This document shows, piece by piece, positions 9,112 through 19,716 of a DNA stretch of 64,000 bases. The DNA is taken from the NCBI GenBank assembly GCA_963757395.1, contig CAVWRK010000005.1, forward strand, positions 62,001-126,000. The letters run 5' to 3'. The notes beneath the pieces were generated by a model. The model was not told the origin of the DNA and ran no database searches. It saw nothing but the letters and a program-made list of their open reading frames with translations. The translations under genes and the position numbers were made by a program. The stretch's first letter is position 1. Each line of letters starts with the position of its first letter. The DNA is from DATAOG01 sp963757395. GTDB lineage: Bacteria > Pseudomonadota > Alphaproteobacteria > Geminicoccales > Geminicoccaceae.

Positions 9112-9366
9112 ATGCAGGGTCCCGGACCCGGATCACGGGCCGCGGTGAGACAGCAAGCACGCCAAGGGTGGTATTTCAAGGCTGCCTCCACCCAAGCTAG
9201 CGCCTGGGCTTCAATGGCTCCCACCTATCCTACACATGGCCCGCCTGCTGCCAGTGCAAAGCTGTAGTAAAGGTGCACGGGGTCTTTCCGTCTGACCGCG
9301 GGACGCCCGCATCTTCACGGGCACTTCAATTTCGCTGAGTCGGTGTTGGAGACAGCGGGGCAAGCG

Positions 9367-9458
<92 letters not shown>

Positions 9459-10034
9459 GTTCAAAGCTTGCACCTCTCCCCTTAACCTTCCGGCACCGGG
9501 CAGGCGTCAGACCCTATACGTCGTCTTGCGACTTCGCAGAGCCCTGTGTTTTTAGTAAACAGTCGTCACCCCCTGGTCTGTGCCACCCGCCCCTGGTTGC
9601 CCAGGAACAGGTCCCCCTTCTCCCGAAGTTACGGGGGCAGATTGCCGAGTTCCTTCAACACCGTTCTCTCAAGCGCCTGGGTATGCTCAACCAGTCCACC
9701 TGTGTCGGTTTCGGGTACGGTCCATGTGCTGGGGCTGTTTCCTGGACCGCCGCGGCTGCCCGACCAATCCGATAAGGTCGAACAACGGTAGGCGGCCGTC
9801 ACCACCAGCGGGCCCAGGACTATTAACCTGGTTGCCATCGGCTACGGCTGTCGCCCTCGCCTTAGGGGCCGGCTCACCCTGCGCGGATTAGCCTTGCGCA
9901 GGAACCCTTGGACTTCCGGCGACCGAGTTTCTCACTCGGTTGATCGCTACTCATGTCAGCATGCGCACTTCCGATACCTCCAGCGGCCCTCACGAGCCGC
10001 CTTCACCGGCCTACGGAACGCTCCGCTACCGGGC

Positions 10035-10518
10035 CAGTGGTCAGATGACAGTGGTCAGTGGTCAGAAGACGTAGGAACCGAGCCTCTGGGCGGACCGGCC
10101 GATGCTCCGGCGCAGACCTTGCAGCATCTGCGCGACCTCCTGATAGGCGTCACGCCAACGCTGCCAGGCAGCGACGTCGATGTAGCCGAGGTCCAGGCAA
10201 GAACCGCAGCCACACCCGCATCTCGTCGGCTGAACCCAGCGCGATCGCCAAAAACCGCCGGCACTCGGCCGACGACCCGGCTGCTTGCCGATCCCTTCGG
10301 CGATGTTGGCGCAGATCGACTTGCTCGCGCGCCGCACCTGATCGGCCAAGCCGTACTGCTCCACGGCCGGGAACCCGAGACTGGCGCGGTGCACCTCGAG
10401 CGCCAGCCGGTACGCCAGCTTGAAGACCTTCAGGTCCTCGAAGCCGGCCGCCGGCCCACGCGTCGTCTGCACCTCTCTCTCCATCTTCTGACCACTGACC
10501 ACTGACACCTGACCACTG
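10035..10518 (-). other. 23S intervening sequence (IVS) in helix 45
   Basis: The insert begins about 1,170 nt from the 23S 5' end and replaces the tip of helix 45, a classic IVS site. Its ends are inverted repeats: 10485-10504 pairs perfectly with 10049-10068 (20 bp), and after a 4-base internal loop 10509-10518 pairs with 10035-10044 (10 bp). The arms are built of the 7-nt unit TGACCAC. Known IVSs of this type are cut out by RNase III, leaving split 23S rRNA. Confidence 0.85.
10062..10484 (-). pseudogene. IVS-encoded four-helix-bundle protein (S23/IVP family), frameshifted
   Basis: The frame fills the IVS from arm to arm; the ATG at 10484 begins one base after the right arm and the TGA at 10062-10064 lies in the left arm. 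Family landmarks are FEDLKVFKLAYRLALEVHR, FPAVEQYGLADQVRRAS and SICANIAEGIGKQ. The expected middle part (SSAECRRFLAIALGSADEMR) is in another frame, and the C-terminal helix (LDLGYIDVAAWQRWRDAYQE) is back in the first. Two compensating indels therefore lie near 10288 and 10210. In this family the protein is a small all-helical pentamer of unclear role. The gene is either decaying or hit by sequence errors. Confidence 0.75.
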
Positions 10519-10601
10519 ACCCCCGCAGCTTCGGTGCATGGCTTGAGCCCCGTTACATCTTCGGCGCAGGACCGCTGTTAGACCAGTGAGCTGTTACGCT
10601 T

Positions 10602-10638
<37 letters not shown>

Positions 10639-11693
10639 TTGTTTTGGCCGTCCCACATCCTTTCCCACTTAGCCATGACTTCGGGACCTTAGCTGGCGGT
10701 CTGGGCTGTTTCCCTCTCGACGACGGATCTTCGCACCCGCCGTCTGCCTGCCACACTGCAACGCCGCGGTATTCGGAGTTTGGTTAGGTTTGGTAAGGCT
10801 CGCGCCCCCCTAGCCCAGCCAGTGCTCTACCCCCGCGGGTGATCGTGTGACGCGCTACCTAAATAGCTTTCGCGGAGAACCAGCTATCTCCGGGTTTGCT
10901 TGGCCTTTCACCCCTAGCCACAGGTCATCCCCCACTTTTTCAACAGTGGTGGGTGCGGCCCTCCAGTGCGTGTCACCGCACCTTCAGCCTGCCCATGGCT
11001 AGCTCACCCGGTTTCGGGTCTGCTCCTGTGACACTGAACGCCCTGTTCAAACTCGCTTTCGCTCCGCCTACGCCTCACGGCTTAAGCTCGCGCCACAGAC
11101 CAACTCGCTGACCCATTATACAAAAGGTACGCCGTCACCCACCCCTGCTCCGAGGACCAGGTCAGGCTCCGACTGTCGGTAGGCATCCGGTTGCAGGGTC
11201 TGTTTCACTCCCCTCGACGGGGTGCTTTTCACCTTTCCCTCACGGTACTGGTTCACTATCGGTCACCGAGGAGTACTTAGGCTTGGAGGGTGGTCCCCCC
11301 ATGTTCAGACAGGATTTCGCGTGTCCCGCCCTACTCGAGGACTTCTTCGGACCCTTACCCGTACGGGGCTGTCACCCGCTCTGGCCCGTCTTTCCAGACG
11401 GTTCCGGTTCGTCCCAAAAAGCCACTGGCCTGGTCCGCGTTCGCTCGCCACTACTTGCGGAGTCTCGGTTGATGTCCTTTCCTCCGGCTACTGAGATGGT
11501 TCAGTTCGCCGGGTTCGCCTCCTCCAGCTATGGATTCACTGAAGGATACCCCCTAAAGGGTGGGTTGCCCCATTCGGAGATCTCGGGATCCACAGTGCTC
11601 GCACTTCCCCCGAGCTTTTCGCAGCGTGCCACGTCCTTCATCGCCTCTCGGTACCAAGGCATTCACCAGATGCCCTTCTCTCAAGCTCGCCCA

Positions 11694-11712
11694 CGCTCAG
11701 CCCCAAGCGCGC
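11694..11712 (-). other. 5' strand of the 23S processing stem
   Basis: Perfect 19-base complement of 8440-8458, lying directly upstream of 23S on the transcribed strand. The helix continues outward through the heptamer arms at 11730-11762 and 8353-8379. Confidence 0.8.
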
Positions 11713-11729
11713 CCGCGCAGCGAGCGCGG

Positions 11730-11762
11730 CAGAGGACAGAGACAGAGGACAGAGGACAGACC
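11730..11762 (-). repeat. Heptamer-repeat arm 5' of 23S
   Basis: On the transcribed strand this is a run of TGTCCTC/TGTCTC units. It provides the outer part of the 23S precursor helix through pairing with 8353-8379. Confidence 0.7.
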
Positions 11763-11957
11763 CGACACCGGCGACCGGCCTCATGCCGCTCTCTTGAGCC
11801 CTGTGCGACCTGCCTCCTGGAGCCAAGGCATAAGCCTTCGCTCCGCCGGGACCACGCGCCCCGGCGTCTCTTCGCATACCCATGCCCAGGTCCAACCACG
11901 TCCCCCATCACCGGGGACCACGGCTGAACCCAGCTTCACGGTCACGACTCGCTTCAC

Positions 11958-11995
11958 GATGTCAGAGATCAGATGACAGAGACAGAGGACAGACC
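11958..11995 (-). repeat. Heptamer-repeat block in the tRNA-Ile to 23S spacer
   Basis: Further copies of the CAGAGGACAG/CAGATGACAG motif. It can pair with the block at 12084-12118 and so form a hairpin between tRNA-Ile and 23S. Confidence 0.65.
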
Positions 11996-12083
11996 AGACG
12001 GTCCGCCGCGCCCGCTCGCCGTCCCAACTCGAAGGTCCCAACGCCAGCCGAATGACCACCAGATGCCAGACGCAACGCGCCCA

Positions 12084-12118
12084 TCTGACCTCTGTCGTCT
12101 GTCCTCTGTCATCTGAAC
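12084..12118 (-). repeat. Heptamer-repeat arm 3' of tRNA-Ile
   Basis: Bases 12105-12115 are perfectly complementary to 12216-12226 on the other side of tRNA-Ile (11 bp), giving a stem that encloses the tRNA. The rest of the block continues with CTGTCGT/CTGTCCT units. Confidence 0.7.
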
Positions 12119-12119
12119 C

Positions 12120-12197
<78 letters not shown>

Positions 12198-12202
12198 AGG
12201 GA

Positions 12203-12228
12203 TCAGAGACAGAGACAGATGACAGACC
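12203..12228 (-). repeat. Heptamer-repeat arm 5' of tRNA-Ile
   Basis: Partner of 12105-12115 through 12216-12226. It lies directly before the 5' end of tRNA-Ile on the transcribed strand. Confidence 0.7.
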
Positions 12229-12250
12229 GCAGCACTGCCGGCGTCTCGGC

Positions 12251-12282
12251 TGACTCTGTCCTCTGTCAGCTGTCCTCTGACC
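12251..12282 (-). repeat. Heptamer-repeat block between 16S and tRNA-Ile
   Basis: Units read CTGTCCT, CTGTCAG, CTGTCCT on the plus strand. It could pair with 12203-12228 or with other spacer blocks. Confidence 0.6.
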
Positions 12283-12355
12283 GGAAGGGATGCGTGGACG
12301 GCGGCCGGGCTTGATCGCAGACGACAGGTTCACAAGAGGCCAGAACGCCCAGACG

Positions 12356-12390
12356 TTGTCTGTCCTCTGTCCTCTGTCCTCTGTCCTCTG
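12356..12390 (-). repeat. Tandem heptamer array directly 3' of 16S
   Basis: More than four perfect tandem copies of TGTCCTC (12361-12390) lie 6 bases from the 16S 3' end. No complementary block was found on the 5' side of 16S, unlike the arrangement around 23S, 5S and tRNA-Ile. Confidence 0.75.
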
Positions 12391-12391
12391 C

Positions 12392-13918
<1,527 letters not shown>

Positions 13919-14335
13919 TCATCCTTGTCGCAGCGCCAGCCCACCGCCCCCAGCCACCGCTGCCCCTTGCAGAACACCAGCACCAGGTCCGGCCGGCCCG
14001 CGCTGCGGGCCCTTCGGCATCACGAGCCAGGCTCCCCCCGAACCCGAAAGTCCGGAAAAAGCCCCCTCAAAGGCTGACCGGCCCCAAGCCAGAAACCCGC
14101 CGACGCCAAAACCCAGCACCCCGGTCGCCCGAAACACCAGCCCCCAACGCCAGCAAGCCCCAACCCAGGAACCCGCCTCAACCAAGATGCGCCAGGACAA
14201 CGACACCGCCGCCGCCCACGCATCCCTTCCTTGACTCACATTTCCAAAGAGCGGACGCAGCCCCGAGAGCCGAGCTCTCGCCAACGAAACCGACCCTATT
14301 GGGGCGCCGAGCTCACGCTCGCAGATTTCGTCGCG
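13919..14335 (-). promoter_or_regulatory. rRNA operon leader and promoter region
   Basis: No gene is supported here. The stretch is strongly C-rich on the plus strand (G-rich in the transcript) and must hold the pre-16S leader and the operon promoter. A boxA-like site is at 14242-14253. A short inverted repeat (GAGAGC..GCTCTC, 14265-14279) lies upstream. I could not fix a -35/-10 pair. Confidence 0.55.
14242..14253 (-). promoter_or_regulatory. boxA-like antitermination element
   Basis: The minus strand reads CGCTCTTTGGAA, matching the core GCTCTTT of rRNA boxA elements that recruit NusB/NusE. It is about 320 bases before 16S, in the transcribed leader, where boxA is expected. Confidence 0.5.
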
Positions 14336-15629
14336 TCACCCCGCGGGGGGCCGCGCAGAACCGCCTATGTAGTCCTGCTGGCGGTCGGGATCAAGCCCCT
14401 TTTCGATCAGCTCGCGGATCGCGGCGATGATCCGCGCCTGGTCGCTCGGCTCGAGATCCGGGTGGATCGGCAGGCTGAGCACGCGCCGGGCGAGCGTCTC
14501 GGCGACCGGCAGGCCGCCTGGCGCGGTCGGGAAATGCGCGAACGCCGGCTGCCGATGCAGCGGTCGCGGGTAGTGGACCGCGGTCGGGATGCCGCGCCGG
14601 GCGAGCGCCGCCGCCAGCCGGTCGCGCCCGCTCACCCGGATGGTGTATTGGGCCCAGGCCGAGCGGCCGCCGGTCAGCGGCGGCGGCAGGTCGACCAGGT
14701 CGCCGAGGCCGGCATCGTAGCGCGCCGCAAGCGCGCTCGCGGCGGGCGATTTCCTCGTCGAGCGCCTCGAGCTTGACCAGCAGGATCGCCGCCTGCAGGG
14801 TATCCAGCCGGCTGTTCAGGCCGATCCGGACATGATCGTAGCGCGCGTCCGGCCGGCGCTCGCCATGGGTCCGGCGCAACCGCACCTCGTCGGCCAGCCG
14901 GTCGTCGTCGGTCAGCACCGCGCCGCCGTCGCCATAGGCGCCGAGCGGCTTGGCGGGATAGAAGCTGGTGGCGGCGGCATGCCCCTGGCGGCCGACCGGC
15001 TGGTCGCCCCAGCGGGCGCCGAAGCTCTGGGCGGCGTCCTGGAGCACGAACAGGCCGTGCGCGCGGGCGATCGGCCCGAGCGCCGCGTAGTCCGCCGGCC
15101 GGCCGAACAGGTCGACCGGCAGGATTGCGCGCGGCGCGAGCCGGCCGGCCTGCCGGACCGCCGCGATCGCCTCGCCAACGCTCACAGGGTCCAGATTGCC
15201 GCTCGCCGGCTCGACGTCGACCAGCACCGGGGTCGCGCCGACCAGCGCCACCGCGGCGGCGCAGGCGGCGAAGGTGAAGCCCGGCACGAAGACCGCATCG
15301 CCCGGGCCGATCGCCTGCGCCATCAGGACCAGGACCAGGGCGTCGGTGCCGCTCGCGCAGGTGATCGCGTGGCGGACGCCAGCGTAGACCGCGAGCGCCC
15401 GCTCCAGCTGCTCGACCTCCGGCCCGAGGATGAACTGGCCATGCGCCAGCACGCCCGCGATCGCCGCCTCGATCCGGCCGTCGAGCCGCCGCCGCTGCGC
15501 CTGGAGATCGACGAATCGGAGGCCTGGCGGCGCGGTCGAGGTCAAGGCTGGTCTCCGTGGCACGATGGTTGTAGAACTCGGCGCAGAAAATCGTATCCAA
15601 GCGCTCTCGACCTTGGTAAACTTATCCAC
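14336..15629 (-). CDS. DegT/DnrJ/EryC1/StrS family aminotransferase (one frameshift)
   Basis: A PLP-dependent sugar aminotransferase-like protein, normally used to put amino groups on nucleotide sugars for surface polysaccharides. The N-terminal frame carries LRFVDLQAQ, ITCASGTDALVL, the cofactor Asp segment VLQDAAQSFGA and the lysine segment SFYPAKPLGAYGDGGAV. The C-terminal frame (AARYDAGLGDLVDLPP..., GIPTAVHYPRPLHRQPAF) is shifted. One extra base near 14743, after ERA in the segment EEIARRERA, accounts for the change. The start is uncertain: ATG 15629 is the first in frame, but TTG at 15545, with GGAGA upstream, gives a more typical N-terminus. The neighbouring glycosyltransferases fit a polysaccharide role. 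Confidence 0.8.
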
Positions 15630-15715
15630 AGCTGGCCCGGAGGCGGCCGCACCGATCCGGTCTCGCTTCGCGCCGCTGCCTGGGCCGCGACCACCGCGAC
15701 CGTTGGAGTTACGGC

Positions 15716-16864
15716 ATGCGCAAGGACGAGATGGCGCGCCGCAGGGGGATCTTCGGGGACTTGTTCGCCGAGCGGCAGGTCTATCTGCGCAGTGGTCTGA
15801 CCAGCCGCTACGTCGTGCTGTCGCGGCCGCTCCAGGTCGGGGTGACGATCGCCATGGGGCTGATCATCGCCTGGCTGGCCTATGCGTCCTACAGCGCGGT
15901 CGCCAAGCACTTCGAGCTGGCCGGGCAGAGCCGCGAGCTGGCACGCCTCGAGGGGGTCAACAAGAGCCTGCGGGTCGCCGCCGAAGCCTCCCAGTCGACC
16001 GAGGACCTGCGCGGCCAGGCGGCCCGGGTGCCGGAGCTCAGCTCGGCATTGTCGGCCGCGCAAGCCGCGCGCGATCGGGCCCAGAGCCTGACCCAGGCGG
16101 CGACCGCCGAGGCCGACGAACTGCGTCGGGAGCTGGCGCTGGCGCAGGATCGGATCCACGAGCTGAGCACCGCCAACCCGCCGTCCGGCCAAGCCGCCGG
16201 CGCCGATGGCACGACCGCCGCATCCGACGCCAGCGACCGGCTCGCCAAGGCGCAGGCGCAGATCGAAGAGCTCAGCCAGGCCCTGGACCAGGCGCGCGCG
16301 GACCGCGACAAGCTGAGCAAGCAACTGGCCGACGTCCGCGGCGGCGGCGAGCAGCAGATCGCCGCGCTGACCGAGCGGGCCGAAACCTCGGACGCCGAGG
16401 TCAAGCGCCTGCGCGGCGATCTCGACGCGGCGCTCAAGGATGCGGCTGCGCTCCGCCAGTCGGCCCAGACCGCGGAGACCGATCTCGCCGACCTGCGCAC
16501 CGAGGTGGCCCGCCTGCGCGCCGAGGCGCCCACCGCCGGGACCGCCCAGGATCTGGCCGCGGTCAAGCAGCCGGCGACCGACGAGGTCGCCAGGCTCAAG
16601 GCGACCCTCACCAGCGCCGAGACCAGGATCGCCGAGCTGACCGCCGACCTCGAGGCAGCGAAGCGCGCCCCGACCGCCGCCGCAAGTCCATCGTCGGGCG
16701 AGCCGGCACAGACCGGGCCGGCGACGAGCGCCGACGGCCAGACCGTCGCGAGCCTGCAGGAGCAGCTGGACGCCGCCAACCAGCGGCTTGGCGAGCTCCA
16801 GGCCGCGATCCAGTCGAGCGTCGCCAACCTGGCGCCGCTGCCGCCGCCGCCGGCTCCGCGCTGA
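15716..16864 (+). CDS. Single-pass membrane coiled-coil protein
   Basis: A 382-residue protein with a cytoplasmic basic N-terminus (MRKDEMARRRGIF), one membrane helix at about residues 42-60 (GVTIAMGLIIAWLAYASY), and a long Ala/Glu/Arg-rich coiled coil to about residue 350. It ends in a Pro-rich tail. The N-terminal segment FGDLFAERQVYLRSGLTSRY resembles the membrane anchor of alphaproteobacterial M23 peptidases with a DUF5930-type N-terminus, but no peptidase domain follows. A GGAG sits seven bases before the ATG. A likely role is an envelope scaffold; the enzymatic function is unknown. Confidence 0.7.
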   Translation: MRKDEMARRRGIFGDLFAERQVYLRSGLTSRYVVLSRPLQVGVTIAMGLIIAWLAYASYSAVAKHFELAGQSRELARLEGVNKSLRVAAEASQSTEDLRGQAARVPELSSALSAAQAARDRAQSLTQAATAEADELRRELALAQDRIHELSTANPPSGQAAGADGTTAASDASDRLAKAQAQIEELSQALDQARADRDKLSKQLADVRGGGEQQIAALTERAETSDAEVKRLRGDLDAALKDAAALRQSAQTAETDLADLRTEVARLRAEAPTAGTAQDLAAVKQPATDEVARLKATLTSAETRIAELTADLEAAKRAPTAAASPSSGEPAQTGPATSADGQTVASLQEQLDAANQRLGELQAAIQSSVANLAPLPPPPAPR

Positions 16865-16885
16865 GCCGCAGCGCGCTTCGACCCC

Positions 16886-16903
16886 CGGCCGGAGCGCCGG
16901 CCG
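16886..16903. terminator. Hairpin between convergent genes
   Basis: A perfect 7-bp stem (CGGCCGG/CCGGCCG) with a 4-base loop lies between the stop of the coiled-coil gene and that of the convergent secreted-protein gene. There is no T-run, so it is only a candidate bidirectional terminator. Confidence 0.35.
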
Positions 16904-16905
16904 CC

Positions 16906-17409
16906 TCACTCGATCACGACCTGATGGGCGAAGCCGTCGCCGTCGCTGATGGTCAGCTGGGTGAAGCCCAGGATCTTCAGGAGATCGAAGAAGGTCAGGG
17001 TTTCCTCGCCACCGAGCTTTGCGAACAGCGGCGTGCCGCGCGCGACCGCGGTCAACATCGCGAGCAGCGCCCGGGCCCGGTAGAGCGTGTCGATCACGCC
17101 GTCCTTGAGCGCCACGATCAAGAACTTCTCGGCTTCGTCACCCTTGGCGAACACCGCGTAGTCGGGCGGATAGGGATTGTGCAGCATCTGCCGGGTCAGC
17201 TGCACCACGAAGCCGATCCGGCGGGTCTTGCCGCTGTCGGCCAGCGTCTCGGTGCGCGCCTGATAGGTCTCGATCGTCTGCGGCGGCGGATAGTAGTAGC
17301 CGGCATGACGGTCCTCGGCGGCCGCCGCGCCGACCGATCCCAAGATCGCCAGTCCCAAGCCGGCGCCGAGCCACCGCCGGATCCTCCCCGAGCCACCAGC
17401 CGCACCCAT
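16906..17409 (-). CDS. Conserved secreted protein of unknown function
   Basis: A 167-residue protein with a signal peptide (hydrophobic LGAGLGLAILGSVGAAAA, cleavage near AAA before EDRHAG). The mature part has the conserved run YYYPPPQTIETYQAR and ends in TISDGDGFAHQVVIE. Related alphaproteobacterial proteins are often labelled as molybdopterin-guanine dinucleotide biosynthesis protein A, but it lacks the GTP-binding motif of MobA and I consider that name wrong. A strong GGAGGG precedes the ATG. It is convergent with the coiled-coil gene. Confidence 0.7.
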   Translation of the reverse strand: MGAAGGSGRIRRWLGAGLGLAILGSVGAAAAEDRHAGYYYPPPQTIETYQARTETLADSGKTRRIGFVVQLTRQMLHNPYPPDYAVFAKGDEAEKFLIVALKDGVIDTLYRARALLAMLTAVARGTPLFAKLGGEETLTFFDLLKILGFTQLTISDGDGFAHQVVIE

Positions 17410-17476
17410 GACATTCCCTCCGAAAGCCTAAGCTTAGCCCCGGCGCGGGGCCGCGTCAGCCCCTGGCGCGCCCCGA

Positions 17477-19708
17477 TCAGACCCGACGCGCGAGCCGGCG
17501 ACGCCGGACCATGCCGCTCGCCCAGGCCGGCGGCGTGGTGGCCGGCAGGCTCAGGACCAGCTCCTCGACCAGGGCGGCGGCGGCCTCGGCGCCGTTGCCG
17601 GTCGCGAGCGCCCGACAGCGCTCTCTGATCGCCGCGCGCTCGGCCGGGTCCATCAGCCGGTCGATGGCGTCCCGCACCCGGTACGGCTCGGCGGTGCGCA
17701 CGCACAAGCCCAGCCCCCGGCGCGCCGCGAACAGCGCCCGCATCAGCTGGTCGTCCATCGAGGGGTGCTCGTTGGGCACGAAGATGGTCGGCAGGCCGTA
17801 GTGGATCAGCTCGTGGTAGGAATTGTAGCCGACCGCGCTGATCGCGCCGTCGAACGCGCAAAAGTAGCGGCAGAGCGGGTAGGTCTGGAGCGGGATCACG
17901 CCCGCCGGCAGGTCCTGGGCGGTCTCGGCGATCAGCCACTCGGCGACCGCGAGCTGGACGTCGTAGCGCTGCCTGAGGTGGGCATGCGCGATCTCGAACA
18001 GCTCGCCGTAGTCGTAGTTGTTGCGCGAGCCGAGCTGGATCAGGAGCGCCGGCCGCTCGGGATCGAGGCCGAGCTCGGCGCGGGCCGCGGACCGGTCGAG
18101 CAGCTCGCTCCGATCGAGCAGCAGGATCGGCTCGACCGGCCGCCGGTGCTCGCCATGATAGGCGGTCTCGCCACGCTCGTAGCTCTCGGCGAGATCGCGC
18201 GGCTCGAGCACGGCGTCGAAGTGGCGCGCGCGATCGAGCGCGACCCGGCCCGCGCCCGGGCGCCACATGCCGCGCCGGCACCAGAGGAACGGCAGGCTCG
18301 GATGGTCGATCCGGGCGTCGATCAGGCCGCGATAGGGGACGTTGCCGTCGAACAGCAGAGCGCGTGCGTCGTAGAACGCGATCATCTCGTCGATCTGCGC
18401 CCGGAGCGCCTGATTCCAGCGCTCGACGTCGAGATCCAGATAGAGGTGATGGGCGGTGAACTCGACCAGATAGCCGAACTCCTCGACCACCCGCGCCGCC
18501 TGGGACATGGCCAGGAAGACCGGCTCGATGGGGCGCGGACAGCGCCTGGCCACCGCGAGCAGGCGGGTCAGGTGGCCCATGCCGATGCCGTTCGAGGACA
18601 GGAACAGCACGCGCTGGCGCGGCCGCTTCTCGCGCCGCAGCACCAGGCTCCGGGTCGGGGCCGGCGGCCCGATCAGCGACTGCAGCCGTTCGACATGGGC
18701 GTCCGGGCTGAACCGGCGGGCGACCAGATCGCTGGCGCGTTGGGCCAGCACGGCGCGGGTCGACGGCCGCTCGAGGCCACGGATCGCGGCGCGCAGGCCG
18801 TCGGCCTCGACATAGGCCGCGGCATCGCCAAAGTCGGCCGCCAGCGCCGCCGGCAGAATCACCGGCACGCCGCTCGCCAGCGCCTCGACGATCTCGAGCC
18901 GGACCGGCTGCGCCGCGTCGGCGCCGAGGTGGACGTAGGCGTCGAGCCCGGCCAGGAAAACGCCGACCGGGGTCGTCTTGGGGTCGACCACAGTCCAATT
19001 GGCCGGCAGCTCGCCGAGCAGAGCCGCCAGGCGTCGCCGGTCGGCGAGCACCCGGACCTCGAGGTCGGCCTCGTCCGGATAGGCTGCCAGCAGCAGCGGC
19101 CGGGGCAGCGGCCAGGCGAGCCGGTCGAGCTCGCCGTGGCGGCCGATCACGACCCGGCTCGGCCAGGCGCGCGCCGCCGGCGCCGCCACCCTGCCCGCCT
19201 CGAGCACCGGCGGCCAATCCCGGTCAAGCAGCGGCAGCGGCCAACCGGTAGCTGCGAGCTGGGCCCGGATCTGCGCCCCGGCCGGCGCCAGATGGACGCC
19301 GTCGCCGAGCAGGTCCTCGAGGCTCAAGAGGTGGCCCGGACGGTCGAAGTACGGCCGGCCCAAAGGGTCGAGGAGCGGGTGGTTGACCACCAGGAGCTTC
19401 TGCCCGGCGACCAGCCGCGGCACCCGCGCCGGCGGCTCTGCGAACACGCCGGGGTGATGGGCGACCGCGAGGCGCGCCGTGCCGGCGGCATCGGGATCGA
19501 GCCAGTCGGCCAGGCCCTCGTCGATCGCCCGGCGGATCAAGGGGTTGATCGGGTGCGGCCGGCCGAGCAGGGCGCTTCGGATGTGGAGCAGCGCGGTCCG
19601 GTAGCCGGCCGCCGCCTGCGCCCGGATCTCGGCCGCGATCGTCCGCCCGGTCGGCCCGGGCAGGCGCAGATCGCTGATCAACAGGACATCGTAGGCCAAA
19701 GCCGGCAT
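17477..19708 (-). CDS. Two-domain GT-B glycosyltransferase
   Basis: A 743-residue protein made of two glycosyltransferase-like halves. Residues 1 to about 385 resemble a GT4-type transferase (opening strand YDVLLISDLRLPGPTG; a nucleotide-site region PVRLEIVEALASGVPVIL). Residues from about 390 resemble a MurG/GT28-like unit (RVLFLSSNGIGMGHLTRLL; nucleotide-site region GYNSYHELIHYGLPTIFVPNE). The start at 19708 gives the first GT strand at once; the frame extends further upstream but overlaps the caspase gene. It follows that gene by 8 bases, so the two are cotranscribed. A role in transfer of sugars to surface glycan or protein is inferred. Confidence 0.75.
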   Translation of the reverse strand: MPALAYDVLLISDLRLPGPTGRTIAAEIRAQAAAGYRTALLHIRSALLGRPHPINPLIRRAIDEGLADWLDPDAAGTARLAVAHHPGVFAEPPARVPRLVAGQKLLVVNHPLLDPLGRPYFDRPGHLLSLEDLLGDGVHLAPAGAQIRAQLAATGWPLPLLDRDWPPVLEAGRVAAPAARAWPSRVVIGRHGELDRLAWPLPRPLLLAAYPDEADLEVRVLADRRRLAALLGELPANWTVVDPKTTPVGVFLAGLDAYVHLGADAAQPVRLEIVEALASGVPVILPAALAADFGDAAAYVEADGLRAAIRGLERPSTRAVLAQRASDLVARRFSPDAHVERLQSLIGPPAPTRSLVLRREKRPRQRVLFLSSNGIGMGHLTRLLAVARRCPRPIEPVFLAMSQAARVVEEFGYLVEFTAHHLYLDLDVERWNQALRAQIDEMIAFYDARALLFDGNVPYRGLIDARIDHPSLPFLWCRRGMWRPGAGRVALDRARHFDAVLEPRDLAESYERGETAYHGEHRRPVEPILLLDRSELLDRSAARAELGLDPERPALLIQLGSRNNYDYGELFEIAHAHLRQRYDVQLAVAEWLIAETAQDLPAGVIPLQTYPLCRYFCAFDGAISAVGYNSYHELIHYGLPTIFVPNEHPSMDDQLMRALFAARRGLGLCVRTAEPYRVRDAIDRLMDPAERAAIRERCRALATGNGAEAAAALVEELVLSLPATTPPAWASGMVRRRRLARRV

Positions 19709-19716
19709 TGGCAGGC

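Noticed and set aside
12356..12390. Repeat arrays in the rRNA spacers considered as CRISPR
   Set aside because: The units are 7 nt with no spacers of constant length, and no cas genes are present.
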